Source: Alphaproteobacteria bacterium (GTDB lineage Bacteria; Pseudomonadota; Alphaproteobacteria; ATCC43930; Allostellaceae). From it: a stretch of 55,982 bases of DNA. Positions 51,456-55,982 of the stretch are shown here, one piece after another. Where the stretch lies: NCBI GenBank assembly GCA_020852355.1, contig JADZBA010000012.1:1-55982 (forward strand), written 5' to 3'. The notes beneath the pieces are model-generated. The model saw only the letters and a list, made by a program, of their open reading frames with translations. It ran no database searches and was not told where the DNA came from. Each line of letters opens with the position of its first letter. Positions within the stretch are counted from its first letter, which is position 1. The position numbers were made by a program, and so were the translations under genes.

Positions 51456-51494
51456 ATGACCGGCACCCGGCGAATGTGTAGCCGCGCCGCCTGA
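51456..51494 (+). CDS. Leader peptide (12 codons) of a probable attenuator
   Basis: ATG-started, 12-codon frame MTGTRRMCSRAA. A perfect GAGGAG lies 7 bases before the ATG, a strength that most full-size genes here lack. The peptide is rich in arginine (three) with one cysteine. Its stop codon falls in the loop of the first of two hairpins (51486-51502 and 51507-51518), so ribosome position could decide which hairpin forms. It precedes two small genes at 51594 and 51800. The amino acid sensed, if any, would be Arg or Cys by composition; this is inference. Confidence 0.58.
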   Translation: MTGTRRMCSRAA

Positions 51495-51518
51495 GCGGCG
51501 GCCCTCGGGCGAGCGCCC
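51486..51518 (+). terminator. Two adjacent hairpins overlapping the leader peptide stop
   Basis: GCCGCC and GGCGGC (51486-51491, 51497-51502) form a 6-bp stem whose loop TGAGC contains the leader peptide stop. GGGCG and CGCCC (51507-51511, 51514-51518) form a second stem right after it. No T-run follows, so a Rho-independent terminator is not proven; they could instead be an attenuator, pausing or translation-coupling structure. Confidence 0.45.
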
Positions 51519-51593
51519 TCGAGCGCCCGCTTCCCCACACGGCAACTCATCGGCATCGCCGCGCCGCCCCAGGGCGGGCGCCAGGGAGCAGTC

Positions 51594-51803
51594 ATGGCTG
51601 ACGCATTCGCCATCGTCGTCGACGACGTCACCGCCGGCATCGTCGTCCGGCACGAGCGGGAGAAGGGCTTCCGCTTCTACGCCTCGGAGCGCCGCTTCTA
51701 CCCGATCGACGGCAAGATCTTCCGCAACCCGCGCGCCGCAATCCGCTCTGCCGGCCGATTGCTGGTCCGCGACGCCGAAGGCGCGTGGGGGAGGGCGGCA
51801 TGA
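51594..51803 (+). CDS. Small protein of unknown function
   Basis: The 69-residue protein begins MADAFAIVVDDVTAGIVVRH, followed by KGFRFYASERRFYPIDGKIFRNPRAAIRSAGRLL. A GGGAG precedes its ATG. The predicted shape is a short beta-hairpin followed by a helix (the Pro-Arg-Ala-Ala-rich part), cytoplasmic, no membrane segment. I recognise similar small proteins in other alphaproteobacteria only as hypothetical. It overlaps the next small gene by four bases (ATGA), a sign of real coupled genes, and sits behind the leader peptide and hairpins. Confidence 0.72.
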   Translation: MADAFAIVVDDVTAGIVVRHEREKGFRFYASERRFYPIDGKIFRNPRAAIRSAGRLLVRDAEGAWGRAA

Positions 51804-51988
51804 GCCGGAACCTGCCGTTCACCCTGCTGGCGGATGTCGATTCCGGCGCGCTGCTCCACGGCGAGCCGGCGCGGCACGAGATCGAGCTGGTCGAGCTGCC
51901 GCGCCGTTTCTGCCGGGGCGCCCCGGTCGGGGTCGCCGCGCGCCGTCAAATCGGATCCTTGGCGATGGTCAGGCCGCCGCAGACATAG
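51800..51988 (+). CDS. Small protein of unknown function, coupled to the previous gene
   Basis: A 62-residue frame beginning MSRNLPFTLLADVDSGALLHG starts in the ATGA overlap with the preceding gene. Its last 43 bases lie over the 3' end of the SDR gene on the opposite strand, so the C-terminal part (about the last 14 residues) may be a shadow and the annotation is less safe there. No motif is recognised. Confidence 0.5.
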   Translation: MSRNLPFTLLADVDSGALLHGEPARHEIELVELPRRFCRGAPVGVAARRQIGSLAMVRPPQT

Positions 51989-52668
51989 AGCACCTGGCCG
52001 GTGACGAAGCCCGCGTCCTCGCCGGCGAAGAAGACGAAGGCCGCGACCACCTCGTCGGGCTGTCCCATGCGCTTCATGGGCATGGCGGCGAGGATGGCCG
52101 CGCGCGCCGCGCTGCCGGGCGGCTGGCCCCTGCGGAACAGCTCGGTCTCGATCGGGCCGGGGGCGACGCAGTTGACGGTGACGCCCTCGGCCGCCAGCTC
52201 CAGCGCCCAGGTGCGGGTGAAGCCGGTGACGCCCGCCTTGGTCGCGCCGTAGACGCCGCGGCCTTCCTTGCCGAGGCCGGCGCGGCTGCCGACGTTGACG
52301 ACGCGGCCCCAGCCCTGCGTGCGCATGTGCGGCAGGCAGGCCCGGGTCGCGACCAGCATGGCGGTCAGGTTGAGGCGGACGATGGTATCGAAGTCCTCCA
52401 GCCGGACCTCGCCCAGCAGGGACGAGCGGCCGGCCCCGGCGTTGTTGACCAGCACGTCCACCGGTGTCGCGGCGACGATCGGGGCGAGCCGCTCCGCCAG
52501 GTCGGGGGCGGCGAGGTCGACGCTGTGGAAGGTGCCGGGAAAGCCGTCGGGCGCCGCCGAGCGGGCGATGCCGACCACGCGGTGGCCGAGGGCGGCGAAA
52601 CGGTGCGCGGCGGCGAGCCCGATGCCGCGGCTCGCGCCGGTGATGAGGACGGTGCGTTGGATTGCCAT
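51946..52668 (-). CDS. SDR-family oxidoreductase
   Basis: The 240-residue protein has the classical short-chain dehydrogenase motifs: TGASRGIGLAAAHRF (cofactor, TGxxxGxG), NNAGAGR, a catalytic serine in VNVGSRAG, and Tyr-x3-Lys in YGATKAG. The end VLYVCGGLTIAKD is typical of the FabG/3-oxoacyl-reductase and glucose-dehydrogenase side of the family. It should use NAD(P)H on an alcohol or ketone; the substrate is unknown. It is divergent from the dehydratase-like gene by 69 bases. Confidence 0.91.
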   Translation of the reverse strand: MAIQRTVLITGASRGIGLAAAHRFAALGHRVVGIARSAAPDGFPGTFHSVDLAAPDLAERLAPIVAATPVDVLVNNAGAGRSSLLGEVRLEDFDTIVRLNLTAMLVATRACLPHMRTQGWGRVVNVGSRAGLGKEGRGVYGATKAGVTGFTRTWALELAAEGVTVNCVAPGPIETELFRRGQPPGSAARAAILAAMPMKRMGQPDEVVAAFVFFAGEDAGFVTGQVLYVCGGLTIAKDPI

Positions 52669-52737
52669 CAGGCGCGGACAATAGAACGGGCCGTCCGCGG
52701 CGTGCTAGCGTCCGCCCCTGCCCAAGGGAGACGCCCC

Positions 52738-53727
52738 ATGCCCGACACGGCCACCGCCGCCCCGCTCATCACCCTCGACGAGATCCGCGCCGTGCGCGCC
52801 GCGATGCCCGCCGTCATCCGCCGCACGCCGATCCTGCCGCTGGCGCGCGAGCCGCTGGAGATCGGGGCGGAGCGACTGTTCCTCAAGCTGGAGACCCATC
52901 AGGTGACCGGCGCCTACAAGCCGCGGGCCGCCTTCGCGGTGATGAACGCGCTGTCGCCGGCGGCGCGGGCCAAGGGCGTGGTGATGACGTCCTCGGGCAA
53001 CTTCGCCCAGGGCTTCGCGCTGGCGGGGCGGATCATGAAGGTGCCCGTCGTCGTGGTGATGCTCGACCGCACCAGCCCCTACAAGGTGGCGGCGACGCGG
53101 GCGCACGGCGCCGAGGTGTTCTTCAGCGGCACCGATGCCGCCCAGCGCCAGCCGACCGTCGAGCGCGTCGCCCGCGAGCGCGGCATGACCGCGATCGACA
53201 CCTGGGAGGACCGGCCGGTCGCACTCGGCCATGCCGGGATCGGGCTGGAGATCGTCGAGGACATGCCCGACGTCGAGCAGGTGCTGGTGCCGGTCTCCTC
53301 GGGCGGCATGGCGGCCGGCACGGCGACGGCGATCAAGCTGCTGCGGCCGGACATCAAGGTGATCGGCGTGCAGCCCGAGCGCGCCAACGCCTACTGGGTC
53401 TCACGCCAGAGGGGCGAGCCGACCCTGATCGACTACTGGGACAGCATGGCCGACGGGCTGTCGGCGGTGCGCCCGGGCGAGTTCCCGTTCCGCCACCTGC
53501 AGAAGTACATGGACGACGTCGTGCTGATCCGCGAGCAGGACATCGCCGACGCGTTCCGCATGCTGCTGTTCCGCGGCAAGGTGCTGGGCGAGCCGGCCGG
53601 CGTCGTCGCCGCGGCGGGCTTCCTCGCCGGCAAGGTCGACCAGTCGAAGAAGACGCTCGCCGTCGTCACCGGCGGCAACCTGACCGAGGAGATGGTCGGC
53701 AAGCTGCTGGCGATGAGCAAGGGATAG
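52738..53727 (+). CDS. PLP-dependent threonine/serine dehydratase-like enzyme
   Basis: The 329-residue protein is a fold-type II PLP enzyme. The PLP lysine is in HQVTGAYKPRAAF (near residue 60), the cofactor-phosphate loop is VSSGGMAAGTATA, the asparagine motif is SSGNFAQGFALA, and VVTGGNL is at the end. Such enzymes deaminate threonine or serine, or racemise serine; the short C-terminus without an ACT domain fits catabolic or racemase-type members. No isoleucine-pathway genes are near. It is divergent from the SDR gene. Confidence 0.9.
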   Translation: MPDTATAAPLITLDEIRAVRAAMPAVIRRTPILPLAREPLEIGAERLFLKLETHQVTGAYKPRAAFAVMNALSPAARAKGVVMTSSGNFAQGFALAGRIMKVPVVVVMLDRTSPYKVAATRAHGAEVFFSGTDAAQRQPTVERVARERGMTAIDTWEDRPVALGHAGIGLEIVEDMPDVEQVLVPVSSGGMAAGTATAIKLLRPDIKVIGVQPERANAYWVSRQRGEPTLIDYWDSMADGLSAVRPGEFPFRHLQKYMDDVVLIREQDIADAFRMLLFRGKVLGEPAGVVAAAGFLAGKVDQSKKTLAVVTGGNLTEEMVGKLLAMSKG

Positions 53728-53827
53728 GCAGGCGGGCCCGGTTCGTCGGCGGTGTCGCTGTCGCTGACGGCCGTTCCGACCGGTCGGCCTGCACCGCGAG
53801 TGAGGCGACGATCGCGGCATGCTGCCG

Positions 53828-55429
53828 CTACGCCGCCGCGCCGAGGATCATGTCCGCGCCCTTCTCGGCGATCATGATGGCGGTGGCGTTGGTGTTGCCC
53901 GACACCACCGTCGGCATGATCGAGGCGTCGATGACCCTGAGGCGCTCCATGCCCTTGACGCGCAGGCCGGTGTCGACCACCGCGGTCGGGTGCGGGCCCA
54001 TCATGCAGGTGCTGGTCTGGTGGAAGGTCGTGCCGGCGGTGGCCCGGACGTGGTCGAGGATCTGCTCGTCGGTGACCGCGCCGGGGCCGGGCATGAACTC
54101 CTCGCTGACGACGCGGCGCATCGCCGGCGTGGCGAAGACGGCGCGGGCGGCGCGCAGGCCGGCCACCATCGTGTCGCGGTCGCCCTGCGTCGAGAGGTAG
54201 TTCGCCAGCATCTTCGGCGCGACCGTCGGATCGGGCGACTGGATGCGCAGCCACCCCCGGCTCTCCGGCCGGCAGGGGATGGCGACGATGGTGCAGCCCG
54301 GGAAGTCGTGCATCGCCTCGCCCGCCTTGGGCGAGCTGCCGGCGAGGAACTGGTACTGGATGTCGGGCGAGGCCAGCTCCGGCCGCGTCTTGAGGAAGAG
54401 GCCGATCGGCGCGGCACCGGTCATCAGCGCGCCGCGGCGGAAGACGTATTCCAGCCCGGTGATCCCCTTGCGCCACCAGGAGTGCGAGATCTCGTTCAGC
54501 GTGTTCGCCCGGCGCACCCGGTAGATCAGCCGGCCGCCGAGATGGTCCTGCAGGTTCTCGCCCACGCCCGGCAGGTCGTGCACCACCGCGACGCCGTGCG
54601 CCTGCAGCAGCCCGCCCGGCCCGATGCCCGAGAGCTGCAGGATCTGTGGCGAATGGATGGTGCCGCCGCAGAGCAGCACCTCGCGGCGCGCGCGGACGGT
54701 GCGCACCTGCCCGTGCTGCGCGTACTCGACGCCGACCGCGCGGCGGCCCTCGGTCAGCACGCGGCGGGTCAGCGCGTGGACCTCGACCCTGAGGTTCGGC
54801 CGCCGCATGGCCGGGCGCAGGTAGCCGCGGGCCGCGCTGCAGCGGCGATGGCCGCGCACCGTCACCTGCAGCGGCCCGACGCCGGCCTGGTCGGCGCCGT
54901 TGAAGTCGCGATTGTAGGGGTGCCCGGCCTCCTGGGCGCCGGCCATGAAGGCGTCGTAGAGCTCATGGCGCGTGCGCAGCTCGGAGACGGCCAGCGGCCC
55001 GCCGGTGCCGTGATAGGCGTCGGCCCCGTTCTCCTGGTCCTCGGACTTGCGGAAATAGGGCAGCACGTCGTCGTAGGACCAGCCCGCATTGCCCATCTGC
55101 CGCCAGAGGTCGAAGTCCTCCTTCTGGCCGCGGATGTAGATGAGGCCGTTGATCGAGCTCGACCCGCCCAGCACCTTGCCGCGGGGCCAGGGGATGCGGC
55201 GGTTCAGCATCTGCGGCTCGGGTTCGGTCTCGAAGCGCCAGGCGACCCTCGGGTTGTAGATGTTGCGGTAGAAGCCGGCGGGGATGTGGATCCACGGGTC
55301 GGTGTCCTTGCCGCCCGCCTCGAGCAGCAGGACCGTGGTCCGGCCGTCGGCGGTCAGCCGGTTGGCCAGCACGCACCCGGCCGACCCGGCCCCGACGATC
55401 ACGAAATCGAACTCGCCCGCTTCCTGCAT
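53828..55429 (-). CDS. GMC-family oxidoreductase (choline/alcohol dehydrogenase-like)
   Basis: The 533-residue flavoenzyme has the N-terminal FAD motif FDFVIVGAGSAGCVLANRL with EAGG, the GMC signature 1 GKVLGGSSSINGLIYIRG and signature 2 GTIHSPQILQLSGIGP. Near the C-terminus are the catalytic His region FHQTSTCMMG and the Asn-containing MPTVVSGNTNATAIMIAEKGAD. It oxidises alcohols, for example choline, or polyethylene-glycol-like substrates, to aldehydes. The start at 55429 (MQEAGEFDFV) gives the usual short lead before the FAD motif; the longer frame upstream has no homologous look. Confidence 0.93.
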   Translation of the reverse strand: MQEAGEFDFVIVGAGSAGCVLANRLTADGRTTVLLLEAGGKDTDPWIHIPAGFYRNIYNPRVAWRFETEPEPQMLNRRIPWPRGKVLGGSSSINGLIYIRGQKEDFDLWRQMGNAGWSYDDVLPYFRKSEDQENGADAYHGTGGPLAVSELRTRHELYDAFMAGAQEAGHPYNRDFNGADQAGVGPLQVTVRGHRRCSAARGYLRPAMRRPNLRVEVHALTRRVLTEGRRAVGVEYAQHGQVRTVRARREVLLCGGTIHSPQILQLSGIGPGGLLQAHGVAVVHDLPGVGENLQDHLGGRLIYRVRRANTLNEISHSWWRKGITGLEYVFRRGALMTGAAPIGLFLKTRPELASPDIQYQFLAGSSPKAGEAMHDFPGCTIVAIPCRPESRGWLRIQSPDPTVAPKMLANYLSTQGDRDTMVAGLRAARAVFATPAMRRVVSEEFMPGPGAVTDEQILDHVRATAGTTFHQTSTCMMGPHPTAVVDTGLRVKGMERLRVIDASIMPTVVSGNTNATAIMIAEKGADMILGAAA

Positions 55430-55500
55430 CGCGCCTGCGCTCCCCGTGCCGCGGATTCGCCGCGGCTGCGGGGCGGAGTATGCCATCGATGCCGCCGGCG

Positions 55501-55982
55501 TCACGCCGCCGGCTGCGCCAGGGCGCGCGGCCGCGGCGTCCGTGCCGCCAGGGCCAGCAGGGCGGCGACGATGCAGGCCGCCCCCGCGACGTAGAAGGCC
55601 GGCAGGTAGCTCGCCAGCGCGTCGCGGCTGAAGCCGGCGCCGAACGCCGCCACCGCCGCGCCGAGCTGGTGGCCGGTGAAGATCCAGCCGAAGACCAGCG
55701 GCGCCCGCTCGCGCCCGAAGGCCTGGCCGGCCAGCTTCACGGTCGGCGGCACCGTGGCGATCCAGTCGAGGCCGTAGAACACCGCGAACAGCGACAGGCC
55801 GTAGAGCGTGAAGGTGCTCGTCGGCAGGAACAGCAGCGAGAGGCCGCGCAGGCCGTAGTACCAGAACAGCAGCTTGCGGTTGTCGTAGCGGTCCGACAGC
55901 CAGCCCGAGACGATGGTGCCGACGAAGTCGAAGGCGCCCATCATCGCCAGCACCGAGGCGGCCTGGACCTCGGCCATGCCGA
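55501..55982 (-). CDS. MFS transporter, C-terminal part (truncated by the window edge)
   Basis: Only the last 160 codons are present. The visible part has about four to five helices with the MFS interhelix motif GTIVSGWLSDRYDNRKLLFWYY and the C-terminal hydrophobic run FYVAGAACIVAALLALAA. The conserved AFGRERAPLVFGWIFTGHQLGAAVAAFGAG is typical of monocarboxylate-type MFS carriers. The frame continues past the window end without a stop. It lies 71 bases upstream of the GMC gene on the same strand. Confidence 0.85.
   Translation of the reverse strand, partial: GMAEVQAASVLAMMGAFDFVGTIVSGWLSDRYDNRKLLFWYYGLRGLSLLFLPTSTFTLYGLSLFAVFYGLDWIATVPPTVKLAGQAFGRERAPLVFGWIFTGHQLGAAVAAFGAGFSRDALASYLPAFYVAGAACIVAALLALAARTPRPRALAQPAA

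Larger units (their letters stand above)
51236..51593. other. Leader region upstream of the small two-gene operon
   Basis: These 358 bases separate the ATPase gene from the small gene at 51594. They contain the leader peptide and hairpins listed separately at 51456-51518. An isolated TTGACG at 51366-51371 could be a -35 element, but I find no good -10 partner. The first half shows nothing else I can support. Confidence 0.6.

Overview
The window is about 56 kb of very GC-rich DNA (roughly 70% by eye, not counted) with dense, often 4-base-overlapping genes. It looks like chromosomal DNA of a free-living, heterotrophic alphaproteobacterium of the Rhodospirillales/Rhizobiales type. The evidence is an fdsGBACD-type NAD-linked formate dehydrogenase operon, many solute-binding-protein ABC transporters, LysR regulators, a molybdate-binding protein behind a Mo-box-like palindrome, and intergenic palindromic repeats. 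I see no rRNA, tRNA, CRISPR array, transposase, phage gene or replication origin.

Layout. 1-6660: the end of a solute-binding protein gene, a LysR regulator divergent from an MFS transporter, a LysE/RhtB exporter, a YbaL-type cation/proton antiporter and a phospholipase D-like protein. 6683-13615 (minus): fdsG-fdsB-fdsA-fdhD-fdsD, a soluble Mo/Fe-S/FMN formate dehydrogenase, below a LysR gene with a LysR-type dyad in the gap. 13682-19629: a voltage-gated-like K+ channel, an exported protein of unknown function, a pentapeptide-repeat protein, an acyl-CoA ligase-like enzyme and a DAO-family oxidoreductase. 19643-30823 (mostly minus): a peptide/nickel-type ABC transporter whose binding protein and permeases (21335-24678) are separated from their probable ATPases (28360-30422) by an SLC13 permease, an orphan modA and a membrane protein. 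The permease end carries a glycosyltransferase and a methyltransferase; the ATPase end carries a lysozyme-inhibitor-like lipoprotein.

30869-33882 holds two minute single-helix membrane proteins that resemble each other, a tandem pair of related exported proteins and a beta-lactamase-fold serine hydrolase. 34039-46959 (plus) looks like one uptake-and-degradation unit: a fused hydantoinase/5-oxoprolinase (HyuA-HyuB), a complete peptide-type ABC transporter with two different binding proteins, and a chlorohydrolase-type amidohydrolase. The likely substrate is a small cyclic amide or modified peptide (inference). A BIME-like repeat lies inside it. 47079-51235 is a second, carbohydrate/glycerol-phosphate-type ABC operon (binding protein, two permeases, ATPase) behind a sigma-70-like promoter.

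51456-51988 holds a 12-codon leader peptide with a strong ribosome binding site, two hairpins, and two small overlapping genes of unknown function; it looks like an attenuator-controlled mini-operon. The window ends with an SDR dehydrogenase, a threonine/serine dehydratase-like PLP enzyme, a GMC oxidoreductase and the C-terminal part of an MFS transporter.

The best candidates for something undescribed are the leader/hairpin/two-gene unit, the paired 30-residue membrane proteins, the tandem secreted pair, and the HyuAB/ABC/amidohydrolase island.
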